Shown: positions 42,122-51,580, numbered from the stretch's first letter. The stretch: 64,000 nt of DNA from Chloroflexota bacterium (GCA_026707285.1 JAPOXD010000023.1:62001-126000), one strand, 5' to 3'. A program made the numbers and translations. Notes: generated by a model from the letters alone, not told the origin.

Positions 42122-43204
42122 ATGCGCTGGAAGCTGGGGTTGATCTTGATGATGGCGGCGATCTTCGTCGTCGCCGTCGCCGCATGCGGTGAGGATGCCG
42201 AGGAAATGGTGGAAGAGGAGCCGATGGTCAGTCGCCTCGCCACCGTACAGGAGCGCGGACACGTCATCTGCGCCAGCCGCAACGACGTTCCCGGCTACGG
42301 CTCGCTGGACGCCAACGGTCGCAACGTCGGCTTTGACATTGACCTGTGTCGCGCCGTTGCCGCCGCCGTGCTCGGTGACGCCGAAGCGATCGAAATCGTG
42401 CTGATCACGGCAGCCGAGCGTGGCCCGACGATCCAGTCCGGCGACGTGGACCTGCTGGTCCGCACCGTGACCTGGACCACCTCCCGCGACGCCGGGTGGG
42501 GCAACTACATCCACACCACGTTCTACGACGGCCAGGGCTTCATGGTCTCCAAGGACCTTGGGGTCAGCTCCGCCTATGAGTTGGCCGGCGCCTCGGTCTG
42601 CGTCACCAGCGGTACGACCACCGAGCTGAACATGGCCGACTTCTTCCGGCAGAACAACCTCGAGTACAACCCGATCGTCTTCGAGGACACCGATGTCGTG
42701 CTTGACGCCTACCAGGAAGGCCAGTGCGACGTGTTCACCAACGACCGCTCGCAGCTGGCCGCGCTCCGCAGCGCGCTGCCGAACCCGGGCGACCACGTGA
42801 TCCTTCCGGAGACCATCTCCGAGGAGCCGCTTGGTCCGGTCGTCCCCCACGGTGACGAGCAGTGGTTCGACCTGGTGAAGACGGTGATCGCCGGGATCAT
42901 CTACGCCGAGGCCTACGGCGTGAACAGCGGCAACGTCGCGGCGATGGCCGCCGGCGACAACGTCAAAGTGAAGCGCCTGCTGGGCACCGAAGGCAGCTTC
43001 GGCCAGGAAACCCTCGGCCTGAGGGAGACCTTCATGCAGGACGTGATCAACAGCGTCGGCAATTACGGCGAGATCTACAACCGCAACCTCGGTCCGGAGG
43101 GCATTGACCTCCCGCGCGAGGGCGGACGGAACGCGCTGTGGGCCAACGCCCCGTGCACGGATTGCCCGAAGGGCGGTCAGATCTACGCGCCGCCGTTGCG
43201 CTAG
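42122..43204 (+). CDS. Polar amino-acid ABC transporter substrate-binding lipoprotein (AapJ-like)
   Basis: 360 aa; AGGAG lies 7 bp before the chosen ATG (MRWKLGLILMMAAIFVVAVA). Signal peptide with lipobox VAAC at residue 21, then an acidic linker. The SBP_bac_3 domain has ERGHVICASRNDVPGYGSLD, GFDIDLCRAVAAAVLGD, VDLLVRTVTWT, CVTSGTTTELNMADFF and CDVFTNDRSQL, all close to the general L-amino-acid binding protein AapJ/BztA. It delivers amino acids to the two permeases encoded downstream. Followed by a strong hairpin before the permease genes. Confidence 0.94.
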   Translation: MRWKLGLILMMAAIFVVAVAACGEDAEEMVEEEPMVSRLATVQERGHVICASRNDVPGYGSLDANGRNVGFDIDLCRAVAAAVLGDAEAIEIVLITAAERGPTIQSGDVDLLVRTVTWTTSRDAGWGNYIHTTFYDGQGFMVSKDLGVSSAYELAGASVCVTSGTTTELNMADFFRQNNLEYNPIVFEDTDVVLDAYQEGQCDVFTNDRSQLAALRSALPNPGDHVILPETISEEPLGPVVPHGDEQWFDLVKTVIAGIIYAEAYGVNSGNVAAMAAGDNVKVKRLLGTEGSFGQETLGLRETFMQDVINSVGNYGEIYNRNLGPEGIDLPREGGRNALWANAPCTDCPKGGQIYAPPLR

Positions 43205-43232
43205 ATCGATCCCGCGAGAAACGGGATGCAAT

Positions 43233-43260
43233 CCGGGGGGATGCGCGAGCATCCCCCCGG
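43233..43260 (+). terminator. Strong hairpin (partial terminator) after amino-acid binding-protein gene
   Basis: A perfect 12-bp stem (43233-43244 with 43249-43260) with a GCGA tetraloop is followed by CTGCTTTCC. A smaller hairpin (ATCCCG/CGGGAT, 43209-43227) precedes it. Probably attenuates read-through so that the binding protein is made in excess over the permeases and ATPase. Confidence 0.65.
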
Positions 43261-43323
43261 CTGCTTTCCGGCCTCCGAAGCCGTTGGGCCACCGCTAATC
43301 GCGCCTTCCTGTAGGCTGCCCTC

Positions 43324-44496
43324 GTGAACCGGCTGCTCTACGTCCAAGGCGTCCCGTTCTGGCGCAACGTGGTTGTGTTGCGCTGGGCGGTGCAGATCGT
43401 CTCCGCGATCCTGGTCATAGCGGTGATCGCGGGGTTCTTCGGCAACGTGTCAAGGGAAATCGCCGCGCGCGACATTCCCTTCGGCTATGGCTTCCTCGAC
43501 CGCGAAGCCCAGATTCCCATCGGCGAATCGGTCATTGGCTACCATCCGTCCGACAGCTTCGCCTACGGCCTGCTCGTCGCCGCGCTCAACACCGTCAAGG
43601 CCTCGGTGCTGGGCGTTATTCTCGCCACCCTGCTGGGCATCCTCGTCGGCGTCGCCCGCCTCTCGCCGAACTGGCTGCTGAACCGGATCGCCCTCGTCTA
43701 CATCGAGATCTTTCGCAACATCCCGCTGCTGGTTCAGCTGCTCTTCTGGTTCCTGATCGTGCTGAGCTTGCCCACGGTGCGCGAGGGCTACGTCGTCTTC
43801 GACGCCTTCTATCTCAGCAATAGCGGCGTCAACCTGCCCTGGCCGGTGCCGCAGGACGGATTCTGGCCCTGGGCGCTGGCAACCGTCGTCGGCATCGCCG
43901 TCGCCGTAGTCGTCGCCCGTCGCCTGCATTGGCGCGAGACCGAATCGGGCAAGCCGAGCTATCCCATTCTCACCGGGCTCGCGATAGCCGTCGGCGTCGG
44001 CGTGATCGCCCTGCTCATCCTCGGACCAATGACCATCGAAGTTCCCTCCCCCGAAGGCAGGTTTGGACGACTGCAGGGCGGCGCCGAGCTCAGCGGCAGC
44101 TTCACGGCGCTGCTCGTCGGACTGGTCATGTATACGTCGTCGTTCATCGCCGAGATCGTCCGCGCCGGAATCCAATCCGTCAGCAAGGGACAAACGGAAG
44201 CGGCGCGATCGGTGGGGATGTCGGGCATGCTCACGCTGCGGCACGTGACCTTTCCCCAGTCCCTGCGGGTGATCATCCCGCCGACGATCAGCCAGTATCT
44301 GAATCTCACCAAGAACTCGAGCCTGGCGGCTGCCATCGGCTACCCCGACCTGGTGAGCGTGGCGAGCACGATGACGCAGACGGCGCCGGCCATCTCGCTG
44401 ATTCTGGTCGTCATGCTCACCTATCTCGCCATGAGCTTGACCTATTCGCTGATCGGCAACCTGTATAACCGCGCCATCAGGTTCAAGGGCACATGA
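43324..44496 (+). CDS. Amino-acid ABC transporter permease (AapQ-like)
   Basis: 390 aa from a GTG. Large HisM-type permease with an N-terminal extension before the core, as in AapQ/BztB. IEIFRNIPLLVQLLFWFL is the conserved early block, ALLVGLVMYTSSFIAEIVRAGIQSVSKGQTEAARSVGMSG the transmembrane/EAA region, and LRVIIPPTISQYLNLTKNSSLAAAIGYPDL follows it. Its stop overlaps the next permease start (ATGA). It forms the membrane channel with the next gene's product. Confidence 0.94.
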   Translation: MNRLLYVQGVPFWRNVVVLRWAVQIVSAILVIAVIAGFFGNVSREIAARDIPFGYGFLDREAQIPIGESVIGYHPSDSFAYGLLVAALNTVKASVLGVILATLLGILVGVARLSPNWLLNRIALVYIEIFRNIPLLVQLLFWFLIVLSLPTVREGYVVFDAFYLSNSGVNLPWPVPQDGFWPWALATVVGIAVAVVVARRLHWRETESGKPSYPILTGLAIAVGVGVIALLILGPMTIEVPSPEGRFGRLQGGAELSGSFTALLVGLVMYTSSFIAEIVRAGIQSVSKGQTEAARSVGMSGMLTLRHVTFPQSLRVIIPPTISQYLNLTKNSSLAAAIGYPDLVSVASTMTQTAPAISLILVVMLTYLAMSLTYSLIGNLYNRAIRFKGT

Positions 44497-45710
44497 GCGC
44501 CGTCACCGCGCCGGCCATGGACCGGCCGCCGCCCCCTCCGCCCATGACCGTGGGCACCCTGGGCTGGCTGCGCCAAAACCTTTTCAGCTCGTGGGTCAAC
44601 AGCCTGGTGACCGTAGTCCTGGCCGTCGTGGTGGGCTGGGCGGTGATCGGCCTCATCAGCTGGGTGATCGTCACCGCCGATTGGTTGGTCATCACCAGCC
44701 GGGTGCAGCTCTACCTGGTGGGGCTCTACCCGCAGGTGGACGCCTGGCGGCCCCAGGTCGCCGTGCTCCTGATCAGCGCCCTGCTGGGAGTCTCCTGGCG
44801 CTCGTGGGGCGGGACGGCTCGCGGCTTCGCCGTCGGCTTGAGCGCCGTGGCCGTGATCGTCGGCGTGATCCCACACGGCTTGCAGCCGCTCAATCGGATC
44901 TTGGTGCTGGCAATCCCGGTGGCCGTCGGCGTGGGCTATTTCCTGGCGGCGGGTTTCTTCGCCGGACGCCCCAGGCGCATCGTCGGGGCCGCGTTTCTGG
45001 CCGTGTTTGTCGGCTTGCTGATCATCCGTGGCATCGAAGGTGTGCCCGGCCTCGAGCCCGTCAACACGAACGATGTCGGCGGGCTGCTGCTCAACCTGTT
45101 GCTGGCCCTCTTCGGCATCGCCGCATCGATGCCCATCGGCATCGCGCTGGCGCTGGGACGGCAGAGCAATCTGCCGGTCGTCAAATGGGCCTGCGTCGCG
45201 TTCATCGAGATCATCCGGGGCGTACCGCTCATCACCCTGCTCTTCATGTCCCGCCACATCCTGCCACTGACGTTCCCCGAAAACATCAAGATCGACACGC
45301 TCTACATCACGGGCATCACCATCATGCTGTTCAGCTCGGCCTATATGGCTGAGAACGTGCGCGGCGGCATGGCCGCGGTCGCTCCCGGGCAGACGGAGGC
45401 GGCCCGGGCGCTAGGCCTGCGCGGCTGGCAGACCACCTTGCTCATCACGCTGCCGCAGGGTCTGCGAAACATCATTCCGGCGATCGTGGGACAGTTCATC
45501 AGCCTGTTCAAAGACACCAGCCTCGTCTTCATCATCGGCATGCTGGACCTCGTCGAGATGGGCCGTGTGACGATTCAGTCAAACCTGGAATTCGTCGACA
45601 ACGGCAGGGAGGTCTATCTGTTCATAGCCGTCGTGTTCTGGATTTTCTGCTTCTCGATGTCGTATGTCAGCCGGCGCATCGAACGCGCGCTTGGCGTGGG
45701 CAAACGCTAA
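44493..45710 (+). CDS. Amino-acid ABC transporter permease (AapM-like)
   Basis: 405 aa. A proline-rich cytoplasmic N-terminus (MDRPPPPPPMTVGTLGWLRQ) precedes several membrane helices. IEIIRGVPLITLLFMSRHIL and GGMAAVAPGQTEAARALGLRGWQTTLLITLPQGLRNIIPA form the conserved permease core with the EAA loop. Length and layout match AapM/BztC. Translationally coupled to the AapQ-like gene; the ATPase gene follows after 24 bp. Confidence 0.94.
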   Translation: MSAVTAPAMDRPPPPPPMTVGTLGWLRQNLFSSWVNSLVTVVLAVVVGWAVIGLISWVIVTADWLVITSRVQLYLVGLYPQVDAWRPQVAVLLISALLGVSWRSWGGTARGFAVGLSAVAVIVGVIPHGLQPLNRILVLAIPVAVGVGYFLAAGFFAGRPRRIVGAAFLAVFVGLLIIRGIEGVPGLEPVNTNDVGGLLLNLLLALFGIAASMPIGIALALGRQSNLPVVKWACVAFIEIIRGVPLITLLFMSRHILPLTFPENIKIDTLYITGITIMLFSSAYMAENVRGGMAAVAPGQTEAARALGLRGWQTTLLITLPQGLRNIIPAIVGQFISLFKDTSLVFIIGMLDLVEMGRVTIQSNLEFVDNGREVYLFIAVVFWIFCFSMSYVSRRIERALGVGKR

Positions 45711-45734
45711 AGCGGCCCGCAGGGGAGATTGACC

Positions 45735-46547
45735 ATGGCCGAAACGAGTCAGACAAACGGGCCGATCGACATGCCGGAAGACAAAGCGGCAATTCTCGAG
45801 CTGCCGCTTGAGCAACGCGACGACATCATCGTCTGCGAGGGCGTCCACAAGTGGTTCGGCGACTTCTGCGCCGTCCGCGACGTGAGCATGCGCGTCAAGC
45901 GCGGCGAGGTGGTCGTCATCTTCGGACCGTCGGGATCGGGCAAGTCCACCTTCATTCGCATGATCAACCGCCTGGAAGAGCACCAGCAGGGCCGGATCGT
46001 GGTCGACGGCATCGAGATGACCAACGACGTGCGCAATCTCGACGCCATCCGCCGCGAAGTCGGCATGGTGTTTCAGCAGTTCAACCTCTTCCCCCACATG
46101 ACCGCCATCAACAACATCATGCTGGCGCCGCAGCGGGTGCGGCACCTGCCCAGAGAAGAGGCCCAGAAGTCCGCGCAGCAGTTGCTCGAGCGCGTCGGCA
46201 TCCCCGAGCAGGCGGACAAATACCCGGCCGAGCTATCCGGCGGACAACAACAGCGCGTGGCCATCGCCCGCGCCCTTGCCATGCAGCCGCAGATCATGCT
46301 GTTCGACGAGCCCACATCCGCGCTCGACCCGGAAATGATCAAGGAAGTGCTGGACGTGATGCGGGAACTGGCCGCCTCGGGCATGACCATGCTCTGCGTG
46401 ACCCATGAGATGGGGTTCGCCCGCGAGGTCGCCGACCGCATGGCCTTCTTCGACGAAGGCGCGCTGGTGGAGCTGGGCCCTCCCACCCAGATCTTCAACA
46501 ACCCGCAGGAAGAACGCACCCAACTCTTCCTCGACCAGATCCTGTAG
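45735..46547 (+). CDS. Amino-acid ABC transporter ATP-binding protein (AapP/GlnQ-like)
   Basis: 270 aa from the ATG with AGGGGAGA about 6 bp upstream ([20 protein letters not shown]). Walker [11 protein letters not shown]-loop [12 protein letters not shown], signature [15 protein letters not shown], Walker [15 protein letters not shown] and the H-loop VTHEMGF are all intact. An N-terminal extension of about 30 residues precedes the ABC domain. It energises the AapQM-like permease. It is the only transporter ATPase gene in the window and belongs to the polar-amino-acid family, so it is unlikely to drive the Opp-type operons. Confidence 0.96.
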   Translation: MAETSQTNGPIDMPEDKAAILELPLEQRDDIIVCEGVHKWFGDFCAVRDVSMRVKRGEVVVIFGPSGSGKSTFIRMINRLEEHQQGRIVVDGIEMTNDVRNLDAIRREVGMVFQQFNLFPHMTAINNIMLAPQRVRHLPREEAQKSAQQLLERVGIPEQADKYPAELSGGQQQRVAIARALAMQPQIMLFDEPTSALDPEMIKEVLDVMRELAASGMTMLCVTHEMGFAREVADRMAFFDEGALVELGPPTQIFNNPQEERTQLFLDQIL

Positions 46548-46629
46548 CAGAACTCTAGTCGGGTCCCCTCCCTCAGCGACGAGACCCTTGCGCAATCCCT
46601 TCAATGGAGATTGGAGTGCCGGTTCGGTC

Positions 46630-46652
46630 CCCTCTCCCTTGAAGGGAGAGGG
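46630..46652 (+). terminator. Hairpin downstream of the amino-acid transporter operon
   Basis: CCCTCTCCC (46630-46638) and GGGAGAGGG (46644-46652) pair around a TTGAA loop, followed by a second GGGAGAGGG-like repeat. Likely contributes to termination of the operon; no T-run. Confidence 0.45.
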
Positions 46653-46739
46653 TTAGGGAGAGGGTCATCCGAGGCTTGGCCGTGGGATGTCGACCGCCCA
46701 TGAGACGTCCCCGTGCGAAGGCCCATTCCGCAACCCCTC

Positions 46740-46817
46740 CGTCATTCCCGCGAAGGCGGGAATCCACCGCCGATGAACCTCTTCGCTCACGAGTAGGGGC
46801 GGGCTTGAAACCCGCCC
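46740..46817. repeat. Composite intergenic repeat, units A + B
   Basis: Unit A 46740-46766 and unit B 46797-46817 (GGGCGGGCTT/AAACCCGCCC form) lie in the 428-bp spacer 46548-46975 between convergent operons. Apart from this repeat and the hairpin at 46630 no gene is seen there. Confidence 0.85.
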
Positions 46818-46975
46818 TTTCCGCTTTGCTCAACGGTCATCTGCGAGGGGAGGATGAGGACGGGGGGCGGCAACTAGGATTTAGGGTAGGGCGTTCGGTC
46901 GCGGCGTCGCGGTTTGCCGCAGGCCTCGCCCATCACGCGGAGTTGTTCAGACCCTCACTGAGCGACCCCGTCCAG

Positions 46976-47977
46976 CTACGCCCCCCCGCCCGGCATCTCG
47001 CGCACCCGCGTGGCGCCCGCGGCGCGCAGCGTGAGGACGTTTGCGGCGTCGATCGACTCGTTTTCCGGCAACGGTGTCTCGGCCTTCTGTTCACCCAAGC
47101 GCGCCACGCTGACGAGGCCTCGCATCCTCTCCGTTTCCGCCAGCGCCTCGAGGTCGCCGCCGTAGAAGTCAAACCACGGCAGCCCCGCATCCGAGTAGTC
47201 CCGCGCGGTCGGTGGCTCGGTCGGCGGCCGCTCGCCGGTGAGCGCCAGCCACTGCATGGAGTTGGCGATCGTGACGAAACAACGGCTCGCGTAACGCTGA
47301 TCCCAGGCGTCGAGGCCGTATTCGTCCTCGTAGATCTCCTGCCGCATCCGGCCGCCGGGCGCCAGGCCCATGTCTGGGGGCGCCGAGTCCATCACCACTC
47401 CGTACGCTGGCCCGGACTCGGCCGACTGCTCGTCGATCAGCGCCTCATAGCGCTCCGCCTTCATGGGATAGGCGATGATCTGCAAGCCGCCGTGCTCGGC
47501 CGCGCCGGTCAGCTGCTCCTCGACCGAATAGCCCTCGCCCAATGGCATGGCGACGAACTGACGCACGATGCCCTTGGCCACGCAGAAACCGTCCAGCCAC
47601 GGCTGCTCCGGCAGCACCAGGTAGTCCTGCGGGTCCGTGTTGAGATGGTTCGTCCATGCGTCGCCTGTCAGCGCGCAGGCCTTGCCCGCCGCGATCTTCA
47701 CGGCGAACGGGTAGCTCTCCGCGCCGAAGCTAATCCACATGGCCTCGGCCTGGTGCATGGGCATCAGCACGCCGCCGCGCCGCAGCCAGTCTCGGGGCGC
47801 CTGCCGGGCGTAGTCGTCCAGATGCCGCAGGGGAAAACCGCCCAGCCCCGGCGGCAGCGGATAGTCCAGCCCGTCGTCGGGAATGCGCAGCGTCCGCTGG
47901 AAGTCGATCGAGCAGCGCGCCGCCTCGTGAACCTCGGGGAAGCGAAATACCAGTGAGTCATGTTCGAGCGTGATCAT
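46976..47977 (-). CDS. Conserved protein of unknown function paired with an XRE regulator
   Basis: 333 aa, soluble, no signal peptide or membrane segment. Notable blocks are LMPMHQAEAMWISFGAESYP, FAVKIAAGKACALTGDAW, DYLVLPEQPWLDGFCVAKGI, VRQFVAMPLGEGYSVEEQLT and MGLAPGGRMRQEIYEDEYGLDAWDQ. I recognise the pattern as a widespread uncharacterised family but know no assigned activity. The gene begins 14 bp after an XRE-type regulator gene on the same strand, so regulator and protein are likely one unit. Possible metabolic enzyme or stress protein; unresolved. Confidence 0.75.
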   Translation of the reverse strand: MITLEHDSLVFRFPEVHEAARCSIDFQRTLRIPDDGLDYPLPPGLGGFPLRHLDDYARQAPRDWLRRGGVLMPMHQAEAMWISFGAESYPFAVKIAAGKACALTGDAWTNHLNTDPQDYLVLPEQPWLDGFCVAKGIVRQFVAMPLGEGYSVEEQLTGAAEHGGLQIIAYPMKAERYEALIDEQSAESGPAYGVVMDSAPPDMGLAPGGRMRQEIYEDEYGLDAWDQRYASRCFVTIANSMQWLALTGERPPTEPPTARDYSDAGLPWFDFYGGDLEALAETERMRGLVSVARLGEQKAETPLPENESIDAANVLTLRAAGATRVREMPGGGA

Positions 47978-47991
47978 CTAAGCCTGGCTCC

Positions 47992-48345
47992 TTACCAGTC
48001 ACCGTCGCGCACCTCGCGCACGATGTGAAGGATGGCGTGGTCGGGCGCATCCTTGAGTTGTCGAATCAGTTCCGCGAATAGGGCGGGGCGTTTGCAAATG
48101 ATGTCCTGCAGGTCGCGCGACACCTTGCCCGCCATCGCCAGGAATACGTCCGGGTCCTGGCCCAATTCCCTGGCCAAACGCACCGTCGTGGCCTCCGACG
48201 GCGGCGCCACCTGCCCCCGCTCGACTTTGCTCAAGTAGCTGGGCTCAACCCCGATCCGCCGTGCCACCTGCCGCAACGAATAGCGCCGATCGGTCTCCCG
48301 GAGACGCTGCCTGGTGGCCGTGGCCGCCTCGCCAAAACGTGTCAT
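47992..48345 (-). CDS. XRE-family helix-turn-helix regulator
   Basis: 117 aa from the ATG of MTRFGEAATATRQRLRETDR. Helix-turn-helix: YSLRQVARRIGVEPSYLSKV followed by ERGQVAPPS, the standard Cro/cI-type HTH_3. ARELGQDPDVFLAMAGKVSRDL is the typical C-terminal continuation. It probably represses its own promoter and the downstream 333-aa gene. The region before the start contains ACACAGTACACACC, a possible half-site cluster. Confidence 0.9.
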   Translation of the reverse strand: MTRFGEAATATRQRLRETDRRYSLRQVARRIGVEPSYLSKVERGQVAPPSEATTVRLARELGQDPDVFLAMAGKVSRDLQDIICKRPALFAELIRQLKDAPDHAILHIVREVRDGDW

Positions 48346-48403
48346 AGTTCGTACACAGTACACACCAATCTGGAGATGTCAAGTGCTGAGTCATAGTTCC
48401 CTC

Positions 48404-48489
48404 CGTCATTCCGGCGGAAGCCGGAATCCAGTCCGGCCAAAACGGAAGGCGCGGCACGATTTGGGCAGGGGCGGGTCTCAGACCCGCCC
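48404..48489. repeat. Composite intergenic repeat, units A + B
   Basis: Unit A 48404-48431 and unit B 48469-48489, followed by a CTGCAAGCGTC...GGCAGGAATCCAG tail resembling a second partial A. It occupies most of the 192-bp spacer 48346-48537 between the XRE promoter and the membrane-protein stop. Confidence 0.85.
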
Positions 48490-48537
48490 GTTCGCGCTCC
48501 TGCAAGCGTCTCCAACGGCAGGAATCCAGCCGCTCGG

Positions 48538-51327
48538 CTAGGGCCGCAGCCTCGCGTTGAGGTCACCCTCGAAGACCTCATACGCCACCTCGCCCGCCTC
48601 CGAGATCTCCACCCGCAGCAGCGGGATGAATCCCACATGCTCGTGCGCCACGTAGCCGCCGCGATCCACGGCGCGAATCAGCCGCATCACGAGCATCCAG
48701 CGCCCAGGGCTCAGCGGATCGCCGTCCCCCACGGCGCCGATGGGCCCGTCGCCGAACGTCAAGCTGCCTGTGCGCGGATCGAAGCTGTAGAAGGCCTCGA
48801 TGGCGCCGGGCTGCGACGAAATCTGGCCCGGAGACCACCGCTCGGCTGAAGGCCGACCAAACCCCGGATAGACGGGGATTCCGCCTTCCGTCGTCTCCAC
48901 CACGATCCAATCCTGTCCCGTCCAGCGGTCCGGCTCCCAGTTGTTCAGCGCGAGCGAAAAGCTGATCCGTCCGTTCGCCGCGACCACTTCGGACACCCGC
49001 GCGCTGACGGAACGCCAATCCCCGGACGAAAACGGCATAAGTGGCGCGATCGCTCCATCCGGCGAGTAGACCGCCACGCCGTCGTTCCACCAGATCGGCT
49101 GCCGACCCGCCGGCGGGTACATGGACGGCGTGAACCAATGCGGCACAACGACGACATCCGGAATGTGCTCACCAAGCGGTTCGATCCCGAAATCCGTTCG
49201 CAGGTGCATGCGGCCTGGGAACACCTCACCCACGAGCCGCGCATGCGCGAGCGTTGAGGCGGCGCGCAGGGCGAACGTGGATTGGATCGCCGGGTCCACG
49301 TACACGACGGCGGATGTCCGCACGGACCGCCGCAGCGCCTCGTACGACGCCGGCGCCGGCGCTGCTTCGAGCTCGAAGAACGCCGGTCGCACGCGATAGA
49401 TGGCGTCGCCTCCGTCCCGAACCAGAAGCTCGAATAGCCCCGGATCATGCAGCCAGCGCCTGGAGCGTTCCGGCAAGCCCTCGACCCAGGCATCCGTGGC
49501 GTGCACGTACGCGACGCCCAAGCGCTTCAAGGCGGCAGGTTCGAGATAGCGCCTGGCGTCCTGGTACTCGGGCCCGACTTCATAGAGGAGGTGTGCCGCC
49601 TGGATGAATCCCGACACGTTGGGACGCCCGGTGGCGGTGGACATGGCCGTCGGATGAGGGGACAGGATGCGCGCGTCGATGTCCGTGTGTTCCCGGATGT
49701 AGTCGGCAAGCCGCGCGGACCGCAAGCGCGGATACACCTCGCGGTGCCACGCACCCGTCGCCTCCGCCTCTCGCGCTTCGACGCCGGCGTTCGCCACCAC
49801 CACGCCTTGGCTGAGCCCCGGACCGATGGCCCGCAGCGGTGACACCACGGTCGGCCAGGTCACCAGACCCACGATCACGGCGCCCGCGGCCCAGCGCCAG
49901 CGGGGCCGCAGCCCACGAAGTCGCAGGCTCCCGGCCAGCAGCGCCGCCAGCAGCGCGAAGTTCCGCGCGTGCCCGTCCAGCCTGGTCACGTCCTGCTGCC
50001 CGATCTCGTACCGCAGCGTGAGCCCGGCAAGGACGAACACGCTGGCAGCGGCGACCATCGCCAGACTCAACCGATCACGCCATGCCAGGAGAGCGGCGCC
50101 GACGGCCAGTACCAGCGGCCCCAGGGCCAGCAATCCCAATCCGCCCGACAGCGTGGTGAAGGTCGCCAGCGGCTGCCGGGCGCTCGAGTCCTCGATCCAG
50201 CCAAGCGACAGGGCGCCCGCGTCCTCCCCGAACAGGACCGCCGTGAGGATGCCGCCGCCCACGGCCAGGAGCAGCGCGGCGAGCACCGGACCCGCGGCGG
50301 CGCGCAGGATGCCGTCGGCGATGGGGCGTTCGCGCCGAGATTGCCAGAGCGCGACCGCCTCGAGCAGCCCCCAAAGCGCCAGCACGACAGGAGCCACGGC
50401 TTCGTCCACCAGCCCCAGGAATCCGATCAGCGCCGCCAATGCGACTCGACCCGGCCAGTGCCGCCCCCCGCCGTGCGTGGCTCGCTCCAGCGCCACCAGC
50501 GCCAGGGCGTAAGCCAGCGGAAACGTCGGCTTCCAAACGTTTGGCGGCACGGACTCACTCGCCCCAAGCCCATCCACGTAGACCGTCCCCAGTGCTGCCC
50601 GCAGGCCGGCTTCCGGTATCCCGGCAGGCACCGGGACCTGGAGCACACCCGGCGTGGCGAACAGCAACGTCTGCGCGCCGGCCGTCAGCAGCAGCGGCCC
50701 AAGCGTCGCGACCGCCGGCCACGAACCGCGTCGAAGCAGCAGCGTCCCCACGAACAGCGCGAAGCTCGTCCAGACAAACGCGCCCAACAGCTCCGTCACG
50801 AACGCCGGATCCGGCCCAACCGGCGGCGTGAGCAGCGCGATCAGCAGATCGACCCCGTAGTGATAGGGCACGGCCATGCCGGGATTCCACGGCAGTTCCG
50901 GCGGGTGCGGCCCACCGGCGCGCATTGCCGCGATAAATCCATGATGGATGTAGGGATCGGGATTCGGCATGAGCTGTCGCCCGGCCAATGCGACCCAGAG
51001 CAACGCCAAGACCGCCACCGCGAACCCCGCCGCGACACGTGGCCGCACCCCGAGGCGTTCACGCCGGCGCCAGACGATTCCCGCGCCGAGCGCCAGCACG
51101 ACCATCCATCCCACCAGCGCCCCGGCAAGTCCGGGCGCCAGGTAGACGACGAAGTTGGTGACCAGCCCCCAAAGGGCAAGGCCGACCACCAGCCCCTGCG
51201 CCAGCGCCAGCAAGTCGTCGGTCTGCCCCAGCGCCACCCGCACCACCGCAAAGCCAACGGCGGCCAGCACGACAAGCTCTGCCGCCAGCAGCAGCAAGCC
51301 TGGAACTACCGCGGGGTCAACGATCAT
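48538..51327 (-). CDS. Large polytopic membrane protein, possible GT-C-type glycosyltransferase
   Basis: 929 aa. About fourteen hydrophobic segments in the first 480 residues, then a soluble, probably extracytoplasmic region (residues about 490-929). The first large loop has LMPNPDPYIHHGFIAAMRAGG with acidic/His residues, as in GT-C enzymes that use lipid-linked sugars, and a PYHYGVDLLIALLTPP block. C-terminal blocks (DWLVV-like QDWIVVETTEGG, FYSFDPRTGSLTFGD) look like a beta-sandwich. Family not identified with confidence. Alone on its strand, with the tRNA-Thr gene 27 bp upstream. Confidence 0.7.
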   Translation of the reverse strand: MIVDPAVVPGLLLLAAELVVLAAVGFAVVRVALGQTDDLLALAQGLVVGLALWGLVTNFVVYLAPGLAGALVGWMVVLALGAGIVWRRRERLGVRPRVAAGFAVAVLALLWVALAGRQLMPNPDPYIHHGFIAAMRAGGPHPPELPWNPGMAVPYHYGVDLLIALLTPPVGPDPAFVTELLGAFVWTSFALFVGTLLLRRGSWPAVATLGPLLLTAGAQTLLFATPGVLQVPVPAGIPEAGLRAALGTVYVDGLGASESVPPNVWKPTFPLAYALALVALERATHGGGRHWPGRVALAALIGFLGLVDEAVAPVVLALWGLLEAVALWQSRRERPIADGILRAAAGPVLAALLLAVGGGILTAVLFGEDAGALSLGWIEDSSARQPLATFTTLSGGLGLLALGPLVLAVGAALLAWRDRLSLAMVAAASVFVLAGLTLRYEIGQQDVTRLDGHARNFALLAALLAGSLRLRGLRPRWRWAAGAVIVGLVTWPTVVSPLRAIGPGLSQGVVVANAGVEAREAEATGAWHREVYPRLRSARLADYIREHTDIDARILSPHPTAMSTATGRPNVSGFIQAAHLLYEVGPEYQDARRYLEPAALKRLGVAYVHATDAWVEGLPERSRRWLHDPGLFELLVRDGGDAIYRVRPAFFELEAAPAPASYEALRRSVRTSAVVYVDPAIQSTFALRAASTLAHARLVGEVFPGRMHLRTDFGIEPLGEHIPDVVVVPHWFTPSMYPPAGRQPIWWNDGVAVYSPDGAIAPLMPFSSGDWRSVSARVSEVVAANGRISFSLALNNWEPDRWTGQDWIVVETTEGGIPVYPGFGRPSAERWSPGQISSQPGAIEAFYSFDPRTGSLTFGDGPIGAVGDGDPLSPGRWMLVMRLIRAVDRGGYVAHEHVGFIPLLRVEISEAGEVAYEVFEGDLNARLRP

Positions 51328-51354
51328 GTCGATCGGGTGGGCGACTCGGCATCG

Positions 51355-51430
51355 TGGAGCCCAGGGTGGGACTCGAACCCACGACCTGCGGTTTACAAAA
51401 CCGCCGCTCTGCCGATTGAGCTACCTGGGC
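51355..51430 (-). tRNA. tRNA-Thr (anticodon UGU)
   Basis: Complete cloverleaf on the minus strand: acceptor GCCCAGG pairs with CCTGGGC, D-arm TAGCTCAATCGGCAGAGC, anticodon arm GCGGT-TTTGTAA-ACCGC with anticodon TGT, T-loop TTCGAGT, and an encoded CCA (51355-51357). It reads ACN threonine codons, mainly ACA. Confidence 0.97.
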
Positions 51431-51553
51431 ACACCGCAGATTTCCGGGGCTGCGAACCCGAAAGGCGCGGTCAATCTCGCCAGCAATCAGCATAGACGAG
51501 CAACCCTCGATGTCGGTCGAAGCCCACCCACCGGCCGTGGGCCACGCTCAGTC

Positions 51554-51580
51554 CGTCATTCCCGCGAAGGCGGGAATCCA
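51554..51580. repeat. Intergenic repeat, unit A
   Basis: One unit A palindrome plus a partial copy near 51655-51668 (GGCGGGAATCC) lies in the 356-bp spacer 51431-51786 between the tRNA gene and the GH32-like stop. No gene is seen in this spacer. Confidence 0.8.

Noticed and set aside
41585-43252. 555-codon minus-strand frame opposite the amino-acid binding protein
   Set aside because: Overlaps two strongly supported plus-strand genes and shows no family motif.
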